DNA of 64,000 bases, from assembly GCA_027574665.1 (NCBI GenBank), contig CM050652.1, positions 3,390,589 through 3,454,588 on the forward strand, given 5' to 3'. Shown piece after piece: positions 23,401 to 34,827 of this stretch (positions within the stretch are counted from its first letter, which is position 1; every line of letters starts with the position of its first letter). A model generated the notes under the pieces. That model made no database searches. It saw only the letters and a list, made by a program, of their open reading frames with translations, and had not been told where the DNA came from. Origin of the DNA: Rhynochetos jubatus. Lineage: Eukaryota > Chordata > Aves > Eurypygiformes > Rhynochetidae. The position numbers and the translations under genes were made by a program.

Positions 23401-26400
23401 CTTCCCCTCCTCTTTGCTTTCTCTTTCTTCCAGCTGAGACCCCATGTCCTCAGCTCTCTGGCCTCATTACACCATTGTAAAGTGAAATACAGTGTGTCCT
23501 TGCTCTTGCACTGGGTCCTGAAAGCAAGGGGGTCAGTTATTGCATGTCCCATTTTGAACAAGGGCTTCGTCCGCTGTGGCAATCCTCAAAGTATCTGCTC
23601 TTGCTCCACAGTTTTAGAGAAGCGTAGGTATTGCCAAATCCCTTGCAAATGAACAGGGAGAACTCAGATTATTCTGACATGCCAATCACCCCCTCCCTAA
23701 CACAAGAAGCAGTGATGTTCAGTTTATCAGCAAGGCTGATCCATCAATCGGCTGCATTCAACGGTGATATTTTAATGCCAGCAGCTTGACATAGGGTGAC
23801 GTGGGATACACATGAAGCAGAAGCCTGTGACTCTACAATCACACCTGGAGGCCAGGCGAATAATCTGGGATGTTAAAAATGGTTTAGCAAGTGAATTCTA
23901 AGAATTATAGTCCCTTCTCTTCCTCTGCTGTGAGTGACTTTACAATTAAAAAAAGAAAACAACAAAACAACAAAAAGAAAGGGTAAGGCAAATACAGTTC
24001 ACAATACTCAGCACTGTATACCCTGAGAAACTGACAGGGGACAATCAGCAGCTTTAGGAAGAAAAACAAAAAAACCCAAAATATTTGAGACCCAGAAAGC
24101 TATAGGACATAACATTTGTGGTAAAAAGTTCTGCTTGAAACTTTGCCAGGTCCATCCCTTCAGCTTCCCACACAGCTTTGCTCTCTGCCTGGTGAATGTG
24201 CACTGTAGTGTTTTGTGTATTGGAAACGCTGCATGCACTTGTACTAAGGGATCTGTCCCAACTCAGTGCTCACAGTCCAGAAAAACTGCCAGGGGTGGGT
24301 GATGACTGAAAGAAGTCCCATGGGGACAATGAAGATGACAGCAGCAATACTGAAGAGGGCATGTTTGGCTTCCCAGTTCAGCCCCAAGAAGTAAAGACTG
24401 CTTTCTCCTCACAAACAGAAAAATCTGTTTATTTCCCAGATGGGAAAAGAGAGGAAGCAATTTGGACCAACGCAGAAATGTTTCAGCATTTCCTAAGAAA
24501 TTGCCCAGGAAGTGTGCCTGCAGAACAATTATGCTTTTTAGGTAGATCCACAATATTAGAAAGGTCATATAACATCCGTGCACTCTGTGGCAATCAAGCG
24601 AGACAGTTTCCCCAAGGACCCCAGACTCAGCTGTAGCACAAGCAGAAGCAAACAGGCTCATAATGACTGATTGCCTGAAACATGTTCATTAGCTCTTGGA
24701 AACATTAGCTTATAGAATCAGAGCCCGTGGGCTTTGAGTCCTCCCATCTAGCAGAGCAAGACAAGGTTGGGTGGGAGGAAGGTGAAATCACAGCTCAGGT
24801 GATGGGATGACACATGGATTTCACCAGCTGGGAAGACGATAGTTTCTTGGCTGCTACAACTTGAGTCCTTTGGATATTGATATCAGGATCAAACTCATCG
24901 CAAGGCATTTCATGATCAGTACACTTCTACCAGTAGATCCAAAGTGTTTTCCTTTTGCTGGTCACCTGGGAGCATCTTTCACACAGCATCATTAGGTTTC
25001 CCAGTCATCTCTCAGCAGGGGAGCTGCAAAAGGGCTCCACTGGATTCATGGCCATTAATTTGTTCATGATATAAAGGAAGCAGCCTACAGAGCACATTCC
25101 CTGCAAATGTGATGCTTGGAGAGGCTGAATTATACAGTATTTTCAGTAGTCAAGAGGACTCTGACAACCAAATTTCACAATTAGATAAACACATAACCTC
25201 TGACAATTTTGCAAGGCACCTCCTTTACCTCTGAAGCATGTCTCTCCCTATATATATATATATACACACAGAATTGTAACATGTATGTAATTTCTCCATT
25301 CACAGTTTTCTTCACTGAGGGCATTTTTCACAGCTTCCATGATTTTCCAGTGCAGAAAACCATCTTGATCTTTTATCATGCTCTTTTGTGCTTTCAAATT
25401 TATGGCCCATTGCAAACATTTGGTTTTATAACTCACAGGGCTTAAACTAGAATAAAGTTGATAGAATTACACAAATCAAGTGGGTGCTGAAATATTGGGT
25501 AGCAATTTATAAAAGTTGACAAAACCAAAATTTCTGGTGTCAGAGTGGCATTAATAGTATTTCAAGGGAATAACAACTTTTTGTCTCTAGAGAAATGCGT
25601 AACATACAGAAAATAAAGGGCAAACCTCACATATTGTTTGGAAAAGGAAAAATCTGGGAAAGTTACAAGCAGCAGCTTTCTTGCTGATGTCAGATTAATT
25701 ACACCTCCTTACAGTTTCACAAAAGAACAGAGGGGTGTATATATTGCTTGTATGGTGTTTCACTCAGGAACCATCCTATGTACGGCATCGAGCACTGGTC
25801 CTGATTAGGACCTGTAGGTGCTGTTATTATTATTAACAGTCAGGATCACCAAAACGGAGGCATAACAAGACTGCTGTTGCACTGCAGTTGTGCCTCACAG
25901 GAAAGAGAACGAAAAATGATTCACACAATGATGTAAACACATCTCACCACAAAGGACTTTGTCATTCTCTCTTTAATAAGCAGTTGAAGAAGCACAGGAT
26001 TTTTCTGGCCAACTTTAAGCAAGTTAGCTTGGCATCAGGAAATTTGACTTGTGAGTTTACCAAGATCATTGCCATGTCCTGGTTCCCCAAACTGTCCCCA
26101 GTGTGTATGGGTTAGATCAGTCCCAGCTTCTTCATAAATGAACAATCCAAGGGCTGTTCACTCAGAACTCCCATACCCAGTATTTCCCCAGGTTTGCTCC
26201 ATCCACCACACACTACTAAACTATCCCCACAGATCTTGATCCCACAAAAAGCTCGTGCACAATTGCACATGGTGTATCAGCCACTTTGAACTGGAAAATG
26301 CATAGGAAAAATATTATCTTAAGGCCATAGTGTGCCACAACCAAGTGTTATGCTAGGTGATAGCCTAGAAAGTGTTTCCCTAAACAATGTGTACCTGACC

Positions 26401-28930
26401 TTTCTATATCATGGCCACCACTCCCTGGGGCAAATACCTTCAGCACTGCAAATGCAGCTGCATTGATTTGGGATTCTAACTTAGCAAGATACTGGGACCT
26501 TGCAGCAATTGGCTTTTAACAGGCTGTGATATTCCCCTGCCTGTCTCTCTCCTGTGAGACTGAGATAGGGTCAGACCCATCACTTTAGCTTTACCTCAAT
26601 ACCACTTTTCTTCTTGCCTTGTGCTATCCCCAGCATCCAAGTGTCTGCAGCACTTCCCCAGCTCCACTTCATCCCAGCACTTCCAGCAGATTTCCCCCAT
26701 GCCATCCACATACCCTGCACCTCTAGCAACTGCCTGTATCTCCAGCCTCCAGGGAATGGTCCTTCCCCTGGCTACCATCTCTACAATAGAGCCGGTCTCC
26801 ATGGATGCTCAGAGAAGGATAGTACACGTCCATGCAATTGTGGAATTTCCTCCCAGAGTTGTCTTCCCCCACGGATGCTTCATGCACCATTTATTCCTCC
26901 TCTACCCTCAACCCCTGTAGAAAGTTACCGTAAGTCACTGGCTGGGAACAAGCCGAACTTTGAAACCTTCCACCATCCATCACGGTGGCAGACTCGCTGC
27001 GGAAGAGCTTCGTGGCACAGCGCCAGGGCTAATGGCCTGAGACGCTGCTCACTCTTGCTCCGAGCTGCTTTGGAGAGCAGGCACGGATGCTAATTGCAGT
27101 TTGCTCTGCCTCTGTGAAGGAAGGAGAGAGGTCATACAGGGGAGAGGGGAGATTTTTAATGGTGGAGCTTGGTCACAAAACTGCCAACAGCTATTCAGTT
27201 GTTTCACAACCAAGATCCAGTGACTTTGAAATTTCTCTTGTGTGTCCTGCGAGAGCTGTGGTTTGAGGTCATGGTCATATCCAGAGCCCAGGGCTTTTCA
27301 CTGGATGACCAAGTCCCCGCAGACCCTTCTCCAGCAGTGGGACAATCCCTTTGCTCTCTGGTTCATCACAGGAGATGGGATAAGCATGACAGACAGGTCT
27401 GGAATAAAACAACCTAGATCTTACTCTAGGTCTGGAGATCTGTTCTCCTTGGGGTCACACTACACTGGTCTACCTTCCACTGAAGGCCCTGTAATATTTC
27501 TCTCTGATCTTGGATGCTTATTCACCTCTGAAGGCAGTAGGAAACACCAACAGGGCTAAGTAGACACTGGCTGGCTGAATATGGTCTCTTCTGTCTTTTC
27601 AGAGAGCCAGACAGAAGTAGTTTTTTTTTTTTTCCTATTTTATTTCTTTCTTCCACAGCCTTCAGATAAATACTGTTATACAGCATTTATTTCTCAAATG
27701 GCCCTGTCTTGCAGAGGAAGAAATGATCTTGTCAAAACTGAATAAAAACCCATTTTCACCATGAATCTGTGAGGTAACAAAAATGTGAAGGAACAGTGAA
27801 ATGACGTGGCACCAAAATCTACTGCCTTCACAGTCTATTCCTGCACTCAGCTCAATGACTCTGCCCTCCATCATCTTAACACCTGGGAGTTTATCTAATC
27901 ATCATTACTGGCACTTACCCTGACATGTTCACAGATGTATTTGCTGTTCCTCACTTGCACAGACAGATTGGTTATTCCTAATGTGGTTTTGGGATCGATC
28001 CCTTGCAATTGCATCCTTTTCAGAGAGCTCAGAAAGAAGAAGTCTTTAAGGGGTGTCAACAACTGAGTACATCTTACATGTGTGAGATGAAACCACTGGG
28101 ATTACCTTGACCTTCCAGGAAGCACCTGTATACTGAAGCCCAGTTGCTCTGATTCAGCATAAAAATTACCTAAACGGGACTGAATCTGTACGAGGTCTTC
28201 TACTTCATGTCATCACTGACAGTGTCCAGCAGCCATTCAAGTGAGAGTCCATGGCACAACCATCCATTTCACTTACCATGAGCCACAGAAGACTTCCCAA
28301 CACCTTCAGGTATCATTAAAAGCCTGTAATGCAACATCTTGAGAAAAGGAGAACAGGAGACGCTTGTGAACCATAAAGAACATTTAACCATAGGCAGTGA
28401 AGCCTTCCATGAAGGCAGCTCAATACAGCTCCACACAGCCTGTGGCCTGGGTAACATGCTGCCTACATGCCCCTGCCAGCTGGACTTAGTCCATTCCCCT
28501 TCATTTTCCTTTACTGATGCTGGGGCAACAGCATTACCCACAGAGGAGGCAGGCACGTAGTAGCAGGTTGCTGTGGACAGAATCCCTGTGCATCACCAAA
28601 CACAGAGGCAGCCTGCCTCCACGACACAGCCCCTGAAGGCATGGCAAAAGCACATTAAAAATGCTTCCCCCTGTAAAAAAATACTCATTGGTGATCCAGC
28701 TGTGGGAGAGTTTGTAGTTGCTGTTACTACTTACTATTTTCAACTTCTTCTAAACATGCCTTTTAGTTGTGTCAGAACCACACCAGCATCCCCCTGTTCT
28801 GTTCCCAAAAGCCACAGCAACCCCACCATCTGTGGTGATGTCTTTGTTCAGATGAAGCCAGCCTCACCCCAGCTCCAAATTCTGTTTGCATCCACTTCCA
28901 GGCTCCATTCCCCCTCTTGAAGTTGGGATT
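20446..28930. other. Intergenic, no gene recognised
   Basis: About 8.5 kb. Contains a TA/CA microsatellite at 25249-25270, a T12 tract near 27620-27632, and a small CpG-enriched patch at about 26975-27090. Several long overlapping open frames (for example 26614-27093, 159 codons) have low-complexity composition and no domain I recognise. No LTR or CR1 was identified with confidence. Confidence 0.55.
25249..25270 (+). repeat. (TA)n(CA)n microsatellite
   Basis: About eight TA units continuing into three CA units. Confidence 0.9.
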
Positions 28931-28957
28931 GGGGGGGGGGGGGGGGGTGGGGGGTGG
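28931..28957 (+). repeat. G-rich tract (G17 T G6 T G2)
   Basis: A run of 17 G followed by T, six G, T, two G. Strong G-quadruplex potential on the + strand. Confidence 0.95.
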
Positions 28958-29332
28958 AAATCGAGGGAAAAGTTAGCAGCATTTAAAAGCAATCTAACCA
29001 GAGAGCAACTTTTAAATGAAGCCATTTAAGGCCAGAGGCTTCCAGCTGTCTGGGTGTTTCTGCTGAGCCCACTGCAAAACATAGTTCAGGACACCTCTGT
29101 CACTGACTGCAGGCTAGCAGGGAAGATGCATTAGCCAGTGATGTCCAGAGCATGATTAATCTTTTCCTCCTCATTCTGATGCTGCTGCAGTTGCAACAGA
29201 TGTTCAAGAGCCTTCTGGCAGTGACAGATACCTGCATGGTCCCAACTCCTCACCAGGCAAATAATAATAACAGTCACAGAATCCCAGGGCTGTGCCAGCT
29301 GGAGATTTTTTCTTTCCACCTTCCCCTTACCA
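28958..29332. other. Spacer between G-rich and C-rich tracts
   Basis: About 375 bases with no recognised gene or repeat. Confidence 0.6.
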
Positions 29333-29352
29333 CCCCCCTCCCCCCCCCCCCC
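29333..29352 (-). repeat. C-rich tract (G-rich on the minus strand)
   Basis: C6 T C13 on the + strand, so the minus strand carries a long G run. It is the complement-type partner of the G-rich tract 375 bases upstream. Confidence 0.93.
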
Positions 29353-31329
29353 GCCAAAACTTCTGCATATTTTCTGGAAAGTTTCTTTATGAGATATGTT
29401 GTATTTGAATCACACAGACTGTCCCAGAGTTCACATGGGTTGATCATAGGTTTGGGAAAAGCACCCTCCTTTCTGAGCATCCCAGCTTGGAGCTTCCCTG
29501 TGGAGGGAAGCTCTGTTATATCAGAGCAACAGAGCCTGTGGCTGGTGTACAAGATGGGCCAGCGAAGCTTGCTTCACACAGTGCGACAGATACACAAGGA
29601 TGGGAGTGAAGTGCCCGTGTTCCACCTCCTACTATAATTTTATTTTGCAGCAGAACAGCGAGTTCACCATCCGTCCTGCACCAACGGGCGAGCAGGGATT
29701 TTCCTTGCACAGTTGAACACCTGCAGTGGGACTGAGCTTACATCCAGTGGGAGGTTGTGATCACCATACACCAGGCAAGTGGTGGGAGCAGCTGTTCCCT
29801 AGGAAGAGGCAGTGACCAGCACTGCAGGATGGGCAAGTTCTCAGTATGCCCCTTATTGGTCCAATGGCTTGCTTGCCCTGTTCATAAACACAGATAGTAA
29901 TTCTCCTCTGCAAGGCTGGATGCCTTGGCGCTGAGACCAGAAGGATCATTCTGATCTTGTCTTACCTCCAGAGAAATCTGACCACTCACTCTTAGCAGAT
30001 GAGGCAGGGAAAAGTTTTTAGATCACTCATAAAGATGTCAAAGGCAGAAGCTACCCCTTTCTAAGATGACTCATTCTGCTGATGATCCATCCCACCAAAA
30101 AAGCATTACAAGTTTGTCTCTTATTTTCATTTTAAATCCTTCCACATTCTCCTTCCTACCACTGGATCTCATTTTCCCTTTGTCTGCCAGCTGTATTCAA
30201 ACATAGCTGTCAAGAGCCTTCAGTGGAAAATCCTACAGCTCCTCCTCCTCAAATGCACTCTGTTTACAAATCAGCAATGAACTTATTTATGTAGCATTAC
30301 AGAGCTGCAAACCCTGCTCAGCAGACAAAAAGTCACTCTAAATTCTTCCCCCTTCTTATGTTTCATCCGGCAAGGTGTATCTCACTGTCAGAGCTGAAAT
30401 CTTAGCAACAATGATGAGAGAAATTACTCCCCACACTACACTGGGCATGCAAGCCTGAGAGATGTGAGAAATGTCATGTGCATATAAAATATTTCTGGGA
30501 TCTATGGATAACACACGGATATGGAGAAAGGCAGCTGTGAAGTGTAAGGGCTCCAGCAGGTCCTGTTTGCCGAGACTCTGGAAGACAGTCCTTTTCTGTG
30601 GATGTTGCTCCTTTTCATTCCTCTCTTAGCTCTCATTCAAAGAGGAAAATAACAGCAGGGCTCATCCAACACGTCTTCAGCCAAGTCCAGGGCACATGAC
30701 TGCATCTCATCCTTGGCACTCTTTATGGTCAACAGCAAGCACTTTTTGGTCATAAATCAAGAAGCTTCATTCACTCCACAAGCTGTGAAGGCAGCTGAGG
30801 GTGAGTAGCCCAAAGGGACATGCCGATCCCACAGATGCCCACATCCAGCCAGAAAAATTTCAGGTAGGTACTGGGGTTGCAGGGAAACCCTGCGATTGTG
30901 AAGCAGATGAAAACAGAGACAGCAGCATCTGCAGAGGGCATGAATACACATCTCTGAGGCACAGCTGTCTTCACTCATCTCAAGGGGTTGTTAACTCTAA
31001 GCTGTGTTACATGTCATGATTGCCAGTTGTTTTGAAGCTGATTAAAAAAAAATGCATAAAAGAAACTTCCACGAGCTAATGTTGTGCTAGCAGTGCTTCA
31101 TTGCGGTATAAGAACTGATGGATCCTGTCTTATGCATGGATCTAGGGAATAATATCCAACCTCTTCCATCTGTTTTCCACTCCCATATACACCCTGATAA
31201 CTATCTCTTCCTCTATAACTGATGTGAAATTGATTTTCTTTGCAGGTCAGCACAATCTTGTCTCATTTTGGTAGGGAGGCAAATGCAATGTGCAATTTGG
31301 GACACCCATGTTCTATAAATTAACTTATC
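29353..31329. other. Intergenic, no gene recognised
   Basis: Unique-looking sequence with no recognised exon. A 161-codon open frame overlapping its start (29152-29637) runs through the C-rich tract, has poor composition and is judged fortuitous. Confidence 0.55.
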
Positions 31330-31680
31330 CTGGAACAAGCACAACAAAGGGCTGATCAGATGATTGAGGAGCTGCAAAGCCTATTTTAGGAGAGGAACTC
31401 ACCACATTTCATTTCCTGAAGCAAAACTCAGAAAAATGTCACTGGACTGTGTAAAAGCTGGGGAAGGTGGCAAAAGCTCCTCAGCAAGCTGACAGGAAGG
31501 TCAGGACTGCAGAGACCATGGACACATGGAGAGATCAGAGAGCCTGTGAGTACATTTTAGGCTGAAAATTAGGAAAAACAAGTCAAATCATCAGAACCAT
31601 AAGGTTTAGAATAAGCTATCAACAGAGGAGATGAGACAAGAAACCAAGCCAGATGGAGCTTGATGTCTTTTTTAAAGAGA
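31330..31680 (+). mobile_element. Possible ancient CR1-like fragment
   Basis: Two patches resemble CR1 3' sequence in the right order: ACAACAAAGGGCTGATCAGA around 31343 and TTAGGCTGAAAATTAGGAAA near 31556, followed by a degenerate AATAAGCTATCAACAGAGGA block. Highly diverged. Recognition is by eye and could be wrong. Confidence 0.4.
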
Positions 31681-33993
31681 TGATATAGAATATCTTTTAT
31701 ACTAGCAGTAGACAAAGGCATCTCACTTGGTCCTGTGTTCCTAAAACTGCCCCTCTTCGCTCTGCTCCATATTCCGCTTCCATGTAAATATGTGGAATGA
31801 AAGAGACAGAAAATCTACAGCAGCAAAACACAGCCTGGGTGAAGTCAGCCCAGTGCAGAGGTAAGATTTAATACCAAGGCTTGGGAGGAAGAAGCAGGTA
31901 GAAGTGTCTCACATCCCAGACAATTATCTGATTAATGCTTAAAGCCAGAGGGATTCAAAGGGAGGACTTCATAATTCCTAGGCCACTAATCTCACAATCA
32001 TTTAACGTCTACACGAGAAAGAATCTTTCTTTTTTCCAAGAGGGGGTCTGCCTGAAAAATGTAAGTGACAAACCAACCAGCTATCAATTAACTTTATGAG
32101 TCAGCTTCTCTCTTGCTGTGCCATTGAATTCATCGTCCAGTCCAGCCCACAGTGCCATTTCTACTGCCCTTTACTGCTTGAAGAGTAAATGTGCTTTCAG
32201 CCCTCCCTGTCAAACCTTTTCTCAGCACCCTAACGTTTTAGGCATGCTCCTGTCTACCTTGCAATACGACAGAGAGCTTTCCTGCTTATTGCTGGTTTTT
32301 AGAAGACATTTCTCCTTCTTCTGACCTCTGCAGTACCAGCTCATTCATGCAGAGAAAGTGGATGCATATCCTATCATCCCTTGAATTATTTTATAGCTTG
32401 TGTTAAGGCTTCAGGCTCTTCATAGCTTATACCCAATTTTAGGATCACAATACCTCTAAGGAGAGCGTGTTGGGATGCTATCTTAAAATTACCCTAACCT
32501 CCAGAAGATGATAAATAAAAATATATATTTATGAACACTAGACAATACAGCTCACAAAAAGTGAACAGGGAAGAAAACCACCCAAAACAAAACAAACAAA
32601 AACAATAAACCAAACAAAACCCCCATAAACTTACCTAGAATTTAAATGACATGAAAAATAATACTTTTCTCTGGATGGCTCACCTGCAATAGGACAGACA
32701 TTTCCCTGGCATTCCACACAACCTTTATGTCTCAGAGGTGTCTTGACAGAAGATGACCTAGCACTGGAGCCCGTGTCCACCCTTGCGGATATTCAAATTC
32801 AAACTTTCCTACAAACTAGCACCTCTTTCACCCATCAGCCAAAGCAACAATCCACTCACCTTTGTCTCACTTTGGGGATAGTGATGTCCTCAGCTCAAAC
32901 ACTCAGGTACTACAGGCATTATTATATCTTGAAAGGTTTTTTTAGAAAACCTTGCTGCACGAACAGGAGAAAGCTTATTATAGCAACGTAAGCTTGAGCC
33001 TTCTGAGATCCTCATATATGAAGGATGGAGCAACCGGTGCCTCAGCCATGTGAGAAGCATCAGTCACAATTTGCACCTATTTAACACCAGAGATTCCCCT
33101 CCTAATTCTAAGGAAGGCAGAGAGAGCCTGTCCTGAGCAGATGCCCTAATATCTGACTGAAGATCAACTCACAATGCTGCCTTAGCTGACTTGTTACAAA
33201 ATAAACCACTGTGAAACACAAATCTGTAGGAGAGCTGCTTTGGACACTAACGCCACTTGAAGAGGTGCAATGGGCAAGATAAAGGACAAAACTTTTTCAG
33301 GTTCCCAAATGGTGCTGCACTCACATCTTAGCAAGGATGGTTTCAGCAGCTGATGGCTGTTCTTACATCACCTGTGCTGATCATTCACTGCAAGATTAAT
33401 TACAATAGGTTTTGCTAATCTTTTGCTACAATCTGGACTTGTAGTCAATTTGCTTAACACATTAGGCAAGAGAAGTTTATTTCCTTGGCCAGGTAGGTCT
33501 TTGCCGTAGATTTGACTTGGGTCTCTCCTGCACAGGGTTGTTATTCCTGTTTCAGGATAAGGAAATGTTCTGCGTTGAGGCAGCTGCTGAGCAGGACAAC
33601 TAACTTTTCCCCAGTGCTAGTGAAACAAAAGCAAGATGTCCATCCTCCTGGCACTCCCAGCAAACCTCAGCTGAGCTTGGCTTGTCAGCTTGCAGGCCCA
33701 TTACTAGGCTGCTGGGCGCCAGCTCCTTCTCTGCCCCAAAAAAGACATCTACAGGAGATTCCCATGGCTTGTCACTGTTGGCACTGGGATGCTGTCAGGC
33801 TGCTCTATGTTGTGTTAGCAATTAATTCAAATCAGCATCAGTCCTCATCCAGCCACGCACTTGACACCTGACTGCTGGTCACCATTAGCTTAGTTCCCAT
33901 ATGTTAAGGTGGGTTTTACAAAGAAGATACACTAACACCAGAGTAGAGGAGAAATCCAGTCTGGGTGCAGACTGGGAGACAAATGCGTAGACC
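31681..33993. other. Intergenic, no gene recognised
   Basis: Contains an AAAAC-type simple repeat at about 32580-32625. No gene or mobile element recognised. Confidence 0.6.
32580..32625 (+). repeat. A/C-rich simple repeat
   Basis: Irregular CCAAAAC/CAAAC units with no T except in one AATAAA. Confidence 0.75.
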
Positions 33994-34567
33994 TGTCATG
34001 GTTTAACCCCAGCCGGCAACTAAGCACCACACAGCCACTCGCTCACTCCTCCCATGGGGGAGAGAATTGGAAGAGTAGAAGAGAGAAAACTTGTGGATTA
34101 AGATAAGAACAGTTTAATAATTGAAACAAAATAAAATAAAAGTAATTTGCAATGAAAAGGAAAGTAATGAGAGTGAAATAAAACCCAAGAAAGACAAGTA
34201 ATACAAATTAAAAGAAGTTGCTCACCATTAACCAACTGATGCCCAGCTTGTTCCCAGGAAGTGGCCCCCACACAACTTTCCTCCTAGTTTATATGCTGAG
34301 CATGACATCATATGGTATAGAATGTCCTCTTGCCCAGTTTGTGTCAGCTGTCTTGGCTGTGTCCCCTCCCAGCTTCCTGTGGACCTCCAGCCTCATCACT
34401 GGCAGAGCAGTATGAGAAACTGAAAAGTTGTTGATTGAGTGTTAACACTGCTCAGCAACCACCAAAACATCAATGTGTTATGAACATTATTCTCATCCTA
34501 AATCCAAACCACAGCACTATCCCAGCTACTAGGAAGAAAATTAACTGTCCCAGCTGAAACCAGGACA
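33994..34567 (-). mobile_element. Endogenous retrovirus LTR (probably solo)
   Basis: About 574 bases with the termini TGTCATGGTTTAACCCCAGC and AAACCAGGACA, the inverted TG...CA ends of an avian retroviral LTR family. The interior includes AGCATGACATCATATGG, a segment I recall as the promoter-proximal part of this family when read on the minus strand (with ATATAAAC-like TATA sequence), so the LTR is placed on the minus strand. Flanks are AGACC on the left and AGACA on the right, a near-match 5-base target duplication that suggests an old solo LTR. No gag, pol or env was recognised. Alternatively it is the 3' LTR of a truncated provirus. Confidence 0.88.
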
Positions 34568-34579
34568 AGACAGACCTCA

Positions 34580-34827
34580 CTCTTGGGGGTCCCCCTGGGG
34601 TATCTTCATCCCCCCTCTCCCCATCACCTGCTCCCTGGTCCCCAGCACTGGTGTCAGAGCTGCCCAGTGCCCAGCCCAGGCACACAAAGAGCTGGTGTTT
34701 GCTGGGCAGTTCCTGCCCATGGCAGCAGCCCTTGGTCATGCAGGGTGTCCCCAGCACTGAGCTCAGGCAGCCCTTGGCCACAGGACACTTGTGATCACAG
34801 GGACACCCAGCTCAGGGCATGGCAAGC
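34580..34827 (-). repeat. Cysteine-coding dispersed module, copy A
   Basis: On the minus strand this segment is about 80% identical by eye to 58955-59210 on the + strand. Both copies encode a cysteine-rich stretch containing GQELPSKHQ preceded by TPCM-KGC and followed by FVC. In copy A the same frame continues into an acidic-glycine stretch GAGDGERGDED. It lies immediately outside the LTR at 33994-34567, separated by 12 bases, with no polypurine tract visible between them. I do not recognise the family. It may be a piece of an uncatalogued retroelement, a duplicated exon, or a non-coding repeat that happens to stay open. Confidence 0.75.

Noticed and set aside
26614-27093. 159-codon open frame
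   Set aside because: Pro/Ser/His-rich translation of C-rich DNA, a second + frame open over the same bases, no splice context and no known domain.
29152-29637. 161-codon open frame with a hydrophobic start
   Set aside because: It runs through a C13 homopolymer as a proline tract and shows no family similarity; length is within chance for 64 kb in six frames.
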